A stretch of DNA of 7,208 nt from Clostridia bacterium (lineage in GTDB: Bacteria; Bacillota_A; Clostridia; Oscillospirales; CAG-272): assembly GCA_017533545.1 (NCBI GenBank), contig JAFXHW010000035.1, positions 1 to 7,208 on the forward strand. Reading direction: 5' to 3'. The notes under the pieces are model-generated. The model made no database searches, was not told the DNA's origin, and was given only the letters and a program-made list of their open reading frames with translations. Below are positions 1 to 5,983 of the stretch, piece after piece. The first letter of the stretch is position 1. Each line of letters opens with the position of its first letter. A program made the translations under genes and the position numbers.

Positions 1-199
1 AGTAATCTCTTGGTTCATGCGGAGGAATACGTCGCCACGACTCCATGTATGTATCGCTTTCGCATTCCTCGGCCGTTAGTCTGTCGCAAACTATACCATA
101 TGCCAACTTTTTCAACCGATCGCCGTATTTGTTCGCGCTGTATTCAACAGCCATTTCGTCGCGTGCCAAATAAAGATCGACAATTCTGCTGTCGTCCAA
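1..199 (-). CDS. ECF-type RNA polymerase sigma-70 factor, N-terminal part
   Basis: This is the 5' end of a gene that runs off the left edge; 66 codons are present. The protein starts DDSRIVDLYLARDE and continues through Y-x-x-R-L-x-x-LA-x-GIV (residues 25-37), TAEECESDTYMESWRRIPP (42-60) and HEPRDY. This is the sigma region 2 pattern of small ECF sigma factors: the AEE-x-x-x-DTY-x-x-W helix is the part that binds core polymerase and melts the -10 element. Region 4 (-35 recognition) would lie outside the window. The start is taken as TTG at 199, because AAGGAG lies 8 bases upstream; an in-frame GTG further up overlaps that site and is unlikely. Such sigma factors usually respond to a stress signal under control of an anti-sigma factor, often encoded next to them; none is visible here. 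Family assignment is strong; target genes are unknown. Confidence 0.88.
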   Translation of the reverse strand, partial: MDDSRIVDLYLARDEMAVEYSANKYGDRLKKLAYGIVCDRLTAEECESDTYMESWRRIPPHEPRDY

Positions 200-207
200 A
201 ACAATCA

Positions 208-213
208 CTCCTT
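208..213 (-). promoter_or_regulatory. Ribosome binding site of the ECF sigma gene
   Basis: AAGGAG (within GAAAGGAG) ends 8 bases before a TTG codon at 199. It decides the start: the GTG three codons further upstream shares bases with this site. Confidence 0.75.
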
Positions 214-235
214 TCTTCAGGGATCCCCTTCACCC

Positions 236-267
236 ATATAAGCACCGTTTTTTATTCAAAGGTTACA
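236..267 (-). promoter_or_regulatory. Possible ECF-type promoter of the sigma gene
   Basis: Read on the minus strand, TGTAACCTTT is followed, 16 bases after GTAACC, by TGCTTATA. The AAC-centred -35 is what many ECF sigma factors recognise (for example the TGAAACNTTT type), and ECF genes are often self-activating. No good TTGACA/TATAAT pair is present between the upstream terminator and this gene. The -10 half is weak, so this is an inference. Confidence 0.4.
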
Positions 268-275
268 CAGATTTT

Positions 276-307
276 AAAAAAAGTGTCCTTCATCCAAGGA
301 CACTTTT
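276..307 (-). terminator. Rho-independent terminator of the MFS permease gene
   Basis: A perfect 12-bp stem (AAAAGTGTCCTT with its complement) encloses a 5-base loop. On the minus strand it runs into seven T residues. It lies about 70 bases after the permease stop codon and separates that transcript from the sigma gene. On the plus strand the T-run is only four bases, and no plus-strand gene precedes it. Confidence 0.85.
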
Positions 308-375
308 CTAATGTTACTGTTCATGTATTATAAAAAATGATTGATACTGATATTTCGGCACATCTTACTGCCTCT

Positions 376-1629
376 TCAATCAGCCAATCTGTTTCGACAT
401 TTTTTCGCAACAGCATAAACGCCGCATACTGCGATGATCGCGCCCGATGCGCCGAGCAGACAGTAGAACACCGCGCTCCAGCCGTAATTATCGGCGATCT
501 TGCCGAGTCCGTACGAGCTTATCGCACTTCCGACGTAGCAGAATCCGTTGAGTATGCCCGCGCACTTGCCCGAGTTGACCTGTTCGCGCATGAACATCGG
601 GAAAACACTCGTTATAAGACTGTTAAGGCTTGATGCGAGGAAGTTGGCCACTACCATGCCAATAAGAATGAGAACAACTATCTCATACGCAAGACTGCCT
701 ATTATAACTCCGATGATCATTGCGATGACAGCAAAGGCGGTCATGCAATGGACAACGTAGTCGGGTATCTTTTTATGTACCAACACTGCAAAGGCGTTGC
801 CGAACATCGCGACGATGGGCAAGAACAGTGTGAGCAGAATCGAAAGCGAATCGCTGAAATCGCCTGCTTCTTTAAGAATAGACGGGCACCAGCTTGTAAG
901 GCCGTCCTTTATCAGATTAACGCCAACAGCGCAGAAGCACAAAACGCAGATGGAGAGGAGCACTCCCTTCTGCATGTGCGAGGGGGCGCCCGGCTTTACG
1001 CATGCGGTCTTGTTTTCCTCTTCGACCTCGCTGTCCATCTCATTTTTCGACATCGATACTGCTTTGTCGCACGATATCAGCCAGAAGAGCGCGACGGCCA
1101 TATTGACAAATGCCGCCGTGTAAAAGGCAAGCTTGAAATTGCCGAGTTCGACGTAAAGCGAGCTTAATGCGTAAATGATCAGTGTACCGACAGCAACGGT
1201 CGTACCCATGACAACGCTGGAGCGTCCGAGCTCCTTTTTCGGCAAGCTCTCCGAAAGAAGTCGGATAAGCGAAGGCCAGAGAATGGAAAGCAAAAAACCG
1301 TTTATAAGCCACAGCCATTTTACGATCTCAAAAACGGGAGTTATGGCGACGATGAGATTTATCGTGGCCGAAAGAAGGAGTCCAGAAAAGATCATCCATT
1401 TTAAATTGTATTTTTTGCAAAGCAGTCCGTTAACGACCTGCCCGATTCCGTATGAAAAGAAGAAGAAGGTGGGAACCATTCCCGCTTCCGCCTTTGTAAT
1501 CTTATAAAAATCGATTATCTGAACGATATTGGCCGAATAGTTTACCTTGCCGAGATATGAGCTTGCATAAACGAGCCAGGTGAGAAAAATCAAAAACACC
1601 GCGCCCGATTTTTTCTTTGAAACGTCCAT
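376..1629 (-). CDS. MFS permease, organophosphate:phosphate antiporter-like (GlpT/UhpT type)
   Basis: A 417-residue inner-membrane carrier with about 12 hydrophobic helices, in two halves joined by a charged cytoplasmic loop at about residues 188-221 that is rich in Glu and Lys. The first-helix signature YLGKVNYSAN (about 25-34) and the helix-7 signature NLIKDGLTSWCPSIL (238-252) match by eye the GlpT segments that carry the phosphate-binding arginines 45 and 269, but here both positions are lysine (K28, K241). Family members exchange sugar phosphates, glycerol-3-phosphate or related organic anions for phosphate; the substrate here cannot be named. The start is the second ATG: AAAGGGG sits 5 bases before it, whereas the ATG seven codons upstream (1650) has no RBS. 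It is transcribed alone from a consensus promoter, divergent from the cation antiporter. MFS membership is very likely; the OPA subfamily is probable. Confidence 0.85.
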   Translation of the reverse strand: MDVSKKKSGAVFLIFLTWLVYASSYLGKVNYSANIVQIIDFYKITKAEAGMVPTFFFFSYGIGQVVNGLLCKKYNLKWMIFSGLLLSATINLIVAITPVFEIVKWLWLINGFLLSILWPSLIRLLSESLPKKELGRSSVVMGTTVAVGTLIIYALSSLYVELGNFKLAFYTAAFVNMAVALFWLISCDKAVSMSKNEMDSEVEEENKTACVKPGAPSHMQKGVLLSICVLCFCAVGVNLIKDGLTSWCPSILKEAGDFSDSLSILLTLFLPIVAMFGNAFAVLVHKKIPDYVVHCMTAFAVIAMIIGVIIGSLAYEIVVLILIGMVVANFLASSLNSLITSVFPMFMREQVNSGKCAGILNGFCYVGSAISSYGLGKIADNYGWSAVFYCLLGASGAIIAVCGVYAVAKKCRNRLAD

Positions 1630-1634
1630 TTTTG

Positions 1635-1641
1635 CCCCTTT
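1635..1641 (-). promoter_or_regulatory. Ribosome binding site deciding the MFS permease start
   Basis: AAAGGGG ends 5 bases before the ATG at 1629. The longer alternative, ATG at 1650, is preceded by AATATCACTGTAAA, which has no Shine-Dalgarno character. Confidence 0.65.
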
Positions 1642-1686
1642 GTCGCCCATTTTACAGTGATATTGTTGTATTTACTACGGTTGATA

Positions 1687-1715
1687 ATTATACCACTTTT
1701 TCTGCCGTATGTCAA
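1687..1715 (-). promoter_or_regulatory. Consensus sigma-A promoter of the MFS permease gene
   Basis: On the minus strand, TTGACA (1715-1710) and TATAAT (1692-1687) are separated by exactly 17 bases. Both hexamers match the housekeeping consensus perfectly. The expected transcript start, near 1680, leaves a leader of about 50 bases before the ATG at 1629. Confidence 0.9.
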
Positions 1716-1758
1716 GCAAGGAGGTAGCGAAAAAATTGTGAAAATTGCCCTAAAACAC

Positions 1759-1787
1759 TTGCTTTTTTATAAACAAAGTGCTATAAT
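1759..1787 (+). promoter_or_regulatory. Sigma-A promoter of the cation/proton antiporter gene
   Basis: TTGCTT (1759-1764) and TATAAT (1782-1787) have a 17-base spacer. The -10 is perfect and the -35 matches four of six bases. A leader of about 50 bases follows. It is back to back with the divergent permease promoter, with 43 bases between the two -35 boxes. Confidence 0.8.
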
Positions 1788-1845
1788 AGTCTCCGCTGAA
1801 TAAACAACTTTTTACTCTATAATTAATATATGAAAGGCAAAAGAA

Positions 1846-3120
1846 ATGCGTATTCTTTTAAGCCTGGCGATAGCCCTCTATGCGGGATTGATGCTGTCGC
1901 GCGTGGCTAAAAAACTCAAGCTTCCCGCAGTAACCGCATATCTCGTTGCAGGTATTCTGATAGGTCCTTACTGCCTCGGCGCATTTGGCATCGAGGGCAT
2001 CGGATTCACCAGCATGGAAAATATCAAGACATACCGTCTTCTTTCGGACACCGCACTCGGCTTTATCGCTTTCTCGATAGGCAACGAGTTCCGTCTTTCC
2101 CAGCTCAAAAAGATCGGCAAGCAGGCAGCTGTTATCGGTATCGTGCAGGCTGTGTTCACCACCATCGTTGTTGATGCTGTACTTATCGGGCTCCACTTCT
2201 TAATGCCCGACAAGCTCCCTCTTTCGTCGGCAATCGTTCTCGGTGCAATCGCATCGGCAACCGCCCCGGCAGCTACTCTTATGGTAGTCAAGCAATACAA
2301 GGCGAAGGGTCCTGTTACCGATATCCTTCTTCCCATCGTTGCGATCGACGACGCCGTCGGTCTGGTACTTTTCGCAATATCCTTCGGCATTGCGAAGGCT
2401 CTCAACGCAGGTGCAGTCAATCTCACATCTATCATCCTCGAGCCCATTTTCGAGGTCGTATTCTCGCTTGCACTCGGCGCGGCCATGGGATTTTTGTTCA
2501 ATTACAGCGAACGCTTCTTCCATTCCCGTTCGAAGCGACTTGCCATGTCGGTCACCTTCGTATTTTTGACCGTCGGACTCTCGATGCTTGAATTTGAGAT
2601 TGCAGGAATCCACGTTGCATTCTCCTCTCTGCTCGTGTGCATGATGCTCGGAACGGTATTCTGCAACATATGCGACTTCTCTGCCGAGCTTATGGACAGA
2701 GTTGACCGTTGGACCGCTCCGCTTTTCATACTCTTCTTCGTAATAAGCGGCAGCGAGCTAGAGCTTTCGGTATTCAGCGACGGCTGGATAGTCCTTATCG
2801 GTCTTATCTTCATCATCTCACGCTGTCTGGGTAAATATTTCGGCGCACGCTTCAGCTCGATCTCCGTAAAGTGCGACAGCAACATCATCAAATATCTCGG
2901 AATCACCCTCTTCCCGCAGGCAGGCGTTGCGCTCGGAATGGCGCTCAAAGCCGAAACGCTGGGCGAGCACGGCTCACTTATCGCCAACATTACCCTTTTC
3001 GCGGTACTTATATACGAGCTTATCGGACCCTATCTTACCAAAATATCCCTTCTCAAGGCAGGAGAAATTCAGCCCGAAGGAAAAACAAGTGCGAGAAAGA
3101 GCACCGATTGGCAGCACTGA
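1846..3120 (+). CDS. Cation:proton antiporter, CPA2 (KefB/NapA-like) family
   Basis: A 424-residue inner-membrane protein, nearly all hydrophobic helices (about 12-13), with a hydrophilic tail of about 20 residues. Family signatures in order: LKLPAVTAYLVAGILIGP (25-41), the SATAPAATLMVV unwound-helix segment (137-148), KGPVTD (154-159), and AIDDAVGLVLF (166-176). The adjacent aspartates D168-D169 match the ion-binding DD pair of electrogenic exchangers such as NapA; Kef-type channels usually have QD instead. R326-x-x-GK in a late helix fits the positively charged residue seen near the crossing helices. It probably exchanges Na+ (or K+) for protons in pH and salt homeostasis. There is no C-terminal TrkA/RCK nucleotide-binding domain, unlike KefB/KefC, and the length suits the membrane domain alone. 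The ATG at 1846 follows GAAAGG by 8 bases. The cation is not determined. Confidence 0.9.
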   Translation: MRILLSLAIALYAGLMLSRVAKKLKLPAVTAYLVAGILIGPYCLGAFGIEGIGFTSMENIKTYRLLSDTALGFIAFSIGNEFRLSQLKKIGKQAAVIGIVQAVFTTIVVDAVLIGLHFLMPDKLPLSSAIVLGAIASATAPAATLMVVKQYKAKGPVTDILLPIVAIDDAVGLVLFAISFGIAKALNAGAVNLTSIILEPIFEVVFSLALGAAMGFLFNYSERFFHSRSKRLAMSVTFVFLTVGLSMLEFEIAGIHVAFSSLLVCMMLGTVFCNICDFSAELMDRVDRWTAPLFILFFVISGSELELSVFSDGWIVLIGLIFIISRCLGKYFGARFSSISVKCDSNIIKYLGITLFPQAGVALGMALKAETLGEHGSLIANITLFAVLIYELIGPYLTKISLLKAGEIQPEGKTSARKSTDWQH

Positions 3121-3135
3121 TATCGACAATAAAAG

Positions 3136-3164
3136 AGAACCACCCATTTTGGATGGTTCTTTTT
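3136..3164 (+). terminator. Terminator between the convergent antiporter and GH42 genes
   Basis: AGAACCACCC and GGATGGTTCT form a 10-bp stem with one C-A mismatch and a 5-base loop, followed by six T residues on the plus strand, 15 bases after the antiporter stop. On the minus strand the stem ends in CTCTTTT, so it may also stop GH42 transcription, though less well. Confidence 0.85.
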
Positions 3165-3178
3165 GTATTTGGTTATGT

Positions 3179-5143
3179 TTATGCCTTTTTCAATACGTGC
3201 AGCTCGTACGGCTCAAACTTTATTCTGTCCTTGTATACGTCACCCGAGATAATGTCGGTAAATTCACCGTCAAATCTGAACTCTCCGGTATTTCCGCCTA
3301 CAGATGCCGCGATGTAAAGGGTACCGTTTTCGCCGACGCGCTTTGTGATCATCACGCCGTCGTCAGTATCGTAAACAGATGCATTTGCCAACGCGGCCGC
3401 CCTTTTGATTATTCTTGAAAGCTCGCCGCTCTCAGGCATTGTGCCGAGCACAACGATATATCCCTTTCCTATCTGCTTCAAAAATGCGGCGCATTTACCG
3501 ATCAGCGCCGAATGTCCATCTTTAACGGTAAGCCAGGGTTCAAATTCGCCCATTTCAAAGAGCTCATATATACCACTTCCATGAACATTTTCGCCGTCTT
3601 TGTTTTCAAGAGTGATCCTTCCCTCATCATCGGGAAGCGTATAGCAAAGAGTGGCATCGGTAATCTCCTCGAGCGATCCATAAGGCGAATTTTTGTATTT
3701 TGTTCCTATGGATGTGCGGATGTCGGTCAAGGGACCTGTCACCCAAACACCTCCGTCGTTTACCCATTTGACCACCCTTGCGACAAAATGATGTTCCTCC
3801 AAGGTATAAGCAGTAGGAGTAAACAACAGCTTGTATTTGTCCAGATCTTCGCCTGCATCAATAACGTCGGGATGAAGTCCCGATGCGGTCAGCGCCCGGT
3901 AAAAATCGCCCACATAGCCTGCTTCCGAATATGCGGATGCATTTATCCGTTGCGTCATTTTGATATTCCAATTAAGCGACGTGAAAAGCAGAGCCGTGTC
4001 GCTTTCAACCTTATAATCCGACAGAAAACCGCTTACCTTTTTGAATTCCGAGGAAGCCTTTCTTATCTCGCAGTTAGTATGGGTAAATCGGCCCGAGCTG
4101 TCGAGAACAGCGCCGTGCATAAGCTCATGTCCCGCCCAATGCGTACGCCACAGCCAATACAGATTAGCTTCGCCGCCCAGCATTATGGGCAGCCATGTGT
4201 TCATGTAAATAAATCCCTCTGGCATAACTGCGTGATCGGGGCAGGTAGAGCCGTTCCAAGTCGCCTGGGTTTCGGTGTTCCAGAAAGGAATGCTCGAGAA
4301 CTTTCTCATATAGTCCATCCACATGGCGACCGAAACAAGATCGGTACTGTAATGGTTGAACTGCGCAACGTCAAGAGGACCGTTGAGCTTTCGGTAATCA
4401 AATCCCGCGAAAGGCATGGTATCGGTGCCGATGGGGGCGGACGAATATTTTCGGATTATATCGGCTTGCATATGGACGAATTTCATGTGTCCGTCAAAAT
4501 GCGAAAGATTCCATTCAAGGGTGATATGAGGGTTATGCCATGTATTAATGGGCGCGGGGATATCGCATATATCATCGTAAGCCTGGCTGAAAAGGTTCAG
4601 ATTCCACGCCATATTGACACTATCTACATCACCGTATTTATCGGCAAGGTGGTTATGGAAGGCATCCATGCAATGCTCACAGCAGCATCCCGTGCCGAAA
4701 TGGTAGATCTCGTTATCGATCTGCCAGCCGATAACTCCATCGTCCATGCCGAACTCACTTGCCAGCTTTTCGACGATATTGGCGCTGTATTTTATATAGC
4801 CCGGATTATTCGAGCAGCAATGTCGTCTGCCTCCGTGACTTGTTCTGATCCCATTGGGACCGAGCATCGCCATATCGGGGAATTTCTTTATAAGCCAGCT
4901 TGGCGGTGTGGCGGTGGGAGTTCCCAAAATTACACCGATGCCGGCCTCTTTCATTTTGTCAACTACTTTGTGAAGCCAATCAAAGCAATACTCTCCCTCG
5001 CTCGGCTCCATCTTCTTCCATGCAAATTCCGCAATTCTTACGACGTTAAAGCCGCACTGATGCATCTTTTGAATGTCAAAGTCTATATTTTCTTCATCCC
5101 AATCCTCGGGATAATAGTTTGCTCCAAGCAGTATTCTGTTCAA
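3179..5143 (-). CDS. Beta-galactosidase, glycoside hydrolase family 42
   Basis: A 654-residue cytoplasmic enzyme (no signal peptide) that releases terminal beta-D-galactose from short galactosides with retention of configuration. The N-terminus has the GH42 signature LGANYYPEDW (6-15), then RIAEFAW (36-42) and PTATPPSWL (76-84). The acid/base is Glu145 in GWQIDNE; the nucleophile is probably Glu291 in WNTETQ. A structural zinc site is suggested by Cys110 plus C153-x-C155-x-x-C158, matching the cysteine set of the Thermus A4 enzyme. The barrel covers about 1-370, a trimer-forming middle domain about 380-590, and a small beta domain the rest; this is full length. The TTG start follows GAGAGG by 6 bases. 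An in-frame TTG 22 codons upstream would place the start in the -35 region of the promoter, so it is rejected. No transporter or sugar regulator lies beside it. The natural substrate is unknown; GH42 enzymes often prefer plant or host galacto-oligosaccharides over lactose. Confidence 0.93.
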   Translation of the reverse strand: MNRILLGANYYPEDWDEENIDFDIQKMHQCGFNVVRIAEFAWKKMEPSEGEYCFDWLHKVVDKMKEAGIGVILGTPTATPPSWLIKKFPDMAMLGPNGIRTSHGGRRHCCSNNPGYIKYSANIVEKLASEFGMDDGVIGWQIDNEIYHFGTGCCCEHCMDAFHNHLADKYGDVDSVNMAWNLNLFSQAYDDICDIPAPINTWHNPHITLEWNLSHFDGHMKFVHMQADIIRKYSSAPIGTDTMPFAGFDYRKLNGPLDVAQFNHYSTDLVSVAMWMDYMRKFSSIPFWNTETQATWNGSTCPDHAVMPEGFIYMNTWLPIMLGGEANLYWLWRTHWAGHELMHGAVLDSSGRFTHTNCEIRKASSEFKKVSGFLSDYKVESDTALLFTSLNWNIKMTQRINASAYSEAGYVGDFYRALTASGLHPDVIDAGEDLDKYKLLFTPTAYTLEEHHFVARVVKWVNDGGVWVTGPLTDIRTSIGTKYKNSPYGSLEEITDATLCYTLPDDEGRITLENKDGENVHGSGIYELFEMGEFEPWLTVKDGHSALIGKCAAFLKQIGKGYIVVLGTMPESGELSRIIKRAAALANASVYDTDDGVMITKRVGENGTLYIAASVGGNTGEFRFDGEFTDIISGDVYKDRIKFEPYELHVLKKA

Positions 5144-5149
5144 AGTGCA

Positions 5150-5155
5150 CCTCTC
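5150..5155 (-). promoter_or_regulatory. Ribosome binding site deciding the GH42 TTG start
   Basis: GAGAGG ends 6 bases before TTG at 5143. The family signature begins only six residues into the protein from this codon, which agrees with the usual GH42 N-terminus. Confidence 0.75.
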
Positions 5156-5177
5156 AAAATAATATAACGGTAAATTC

Positions 5178-5206
5178 ATGATAACACAAGCTGTATTATT
5201 TGTCAA
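5178..5206 (-). promoter_or_regulatory. Sigma-A promoter of the GH42 gene
   Basis: On the minus strand, a perfect TTGACA (5206-5201) and TATCAT (5183-5178) are separated by 17 bases. Transcription should begin near 5171, giving a leader of under 30 bases. Any start codon further upstream than this, such as the one at 5209, would not be in the transcript. Confidence 0.85.
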
Positions 5207-5265
5207 CAAACCGTTTTATCAAAGCCGGACGATATGAATTATTTTTCTCGCAGCATCGAGATATA

Positions 5266-5294
5266 TTGACATTTAATTCGTTTTTTGGTACAAT
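5266..5294 (+). promoter_or_regulatory. Sigma-A promoter of the small membrane protein gene
   Basis: TTGACA (5266-5271) and TACAAT (5289-5294) have a 17-base spacer. The transcript should begin near 5301, about 25 bases before the ATG at 5326. The two divergent promoters of this gap are 59 bases apart at their -35 boxes. Confidence 0.85.
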
Positions 5295-5325
5295 AATGAC
5301 AACAAAAATGCTTTTGGGGGAAAAA

Positions 5326-5898
5326 ATGAATAACTACATTGACAATCAAAACACCGAAGTTTCCGAAAACGTCCTTGCGGGTATAGTAGGAGCCTTTCTC
5401 TTCTCTTTAGTTGGTGCCGCCGTATATTTTATTCTTAATCTTTTCGGTTACATCGCCTCCATAAGCGGACTTATAGGCGCGGTTTGCGCTGTTAAGGGAT
5501 ATGCCGTATTCGCCAAAAAAGAAAGCAAAAAAGGCATCATTATCGCCGCTGTAGTTTCGATTTTGGTAATGGTGATTGCATGGTATCTGAGCTTTTCGTA
5601 CGATATTTACGCCGCATATAAAGAATGGTTTGAATTGGGCGAGGTTGATTTTACCCTTACCTTTGTTGAATCGGTAAAGGCAGTCCCTCTCTTCCTTGAA
5701 GAAAGCGAGATTGCAAAAACCGCTTACGGCAACCTTGCCATAAGTCTTATCTTCTGTATCGGCGGATGCGCAAGCTACGTTATAACCAAAGTCAAAAACG
5801 CCAACAAAAAGAAAGCCGAAGCGCCCGCAGAAAAAACAGCTGAGCTTAACGGCCAGCCTACAGATACTTCAACCGCGAACAGCACTTTAGAGCAGTAA
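5326..5898 (+). CDS. Membrane protein of unknown function, four predicted helices
   Basis: A 190-residue protein I cannot assign to a named family with a known role, although its style (ENVLAGIVGAFLFSLVG near the N-terminus) resembles hypothetical membrane proteins common in Clostridia. A polar N-terminus of about 15 residues is followed by hydrophobic helices at about 16-37, 42-63, 70-90 and 135-155. The first two carry Gly-x-x-x-Gly/Ala packing patterns. Between helices 3 and 4 is an acidic, aromatic stretch of about 45 residues (YDIYAAYKEWFELGEVDF). The C-terminus from 156 is charged then Thr/Ala/Glu-rich and likely disordered. An even helix count puts both ends on the same side, probably the cytoplasm given KKK at 161-163. 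The start is ATG 5326, with GGGGG 5 bases before it; a longer in-frame ORF from 5200 would begin upstream of the promoter. It is transcribed alone. Confidence 0.8.
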   Translation: MNNYIDNQNTEVSENVLAGIVGAFLFSLVGAAVYFILNLFGYIASISGLIGAVCAVKGYAVFAKKESKKGIIIAAVVSILVMVIAWYLSFSYDIYAAYKEWFELGEVDFTLTFVESVKAVPLFLEESEIAKTAYGNLAISLIFCIGGCASYVITKVKNANKKKAEAPAEKTAELNGQPTDTSTANSTLEQ

Positions 5899-5912
5899 AA
5901 GAACATATCGAT

Positions 5913-5950
5913 AAAAAAGGTCCGTCTTCGTAAGAAGACGGACCTTTTTT
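5913..5950 (+). terminator. Strong bidirectional terminator between convergent genes
   Basis: A perfect inverted repeat: GGTCCGTCTTC, loop GTAA, GAAGACGGACC, flanked by six A residues and six T residues, for 17 pairs in all. It follows the membrane protein stop by about 15 bases and the ABC permease stop, on the other strand, by about 33. The A and T runs make it equally usable from both sides. Confidence 0.93.
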
Positions 5951-5983
5951 AATAAGCTTTCTGCAAAAATGTATGGCGGTGTT

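Noticed and set aside
327..332. TATAAT on the minus strand between the MFS permease and its terminator
   Set aside because: No -35 element is present 16-18 bases upstream, and any transcript would meet the terminator at 276-307 at once. The match is likely chance in AT-rich DNA.
10..333. A 107-codon plus-strand frame at the left edge
   Set aside because: It is antisense to the ECF sigma gene and runs through the permease terminator. Its product resembles no family and is rich in Cys, Arg and Pro, as shadow frames often are.
1968..2990. Minus-strand frames of 137-177 codons inside the antiporter gene
   Set aside because: They are shadows of the antiporter, with low-complexity Ser/Thr/Ala/Met content and no RBS or conserved motif.
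3512..5167. A 551-codon open frame on the plus strand, opposite the GH42 gene
   Set aside because: It is entirely antisense to a clear, full-length GH42 enzyme, has no recognisable domain or good RBS, and is explained by the codon bias of the real gene, which leaves the antisense frame free of stops.
5204..5220. AAACCGTTT near-palindrome just upstream of the GH42 -35 box, considered as a sugar-regulator operator
   Set aside because: Only four bases on each side of the centre pair, the flanks do not match, and it does not fit a LacI-family or catabolite-response consensus.
5200..5325. Extending the small membrane protein 42 codons upstream
   Set aside because: The extension contains the gene's own promoter (5266-5294), lacks an RBS, and the ATG at 5326 has a strong GGGGG site.
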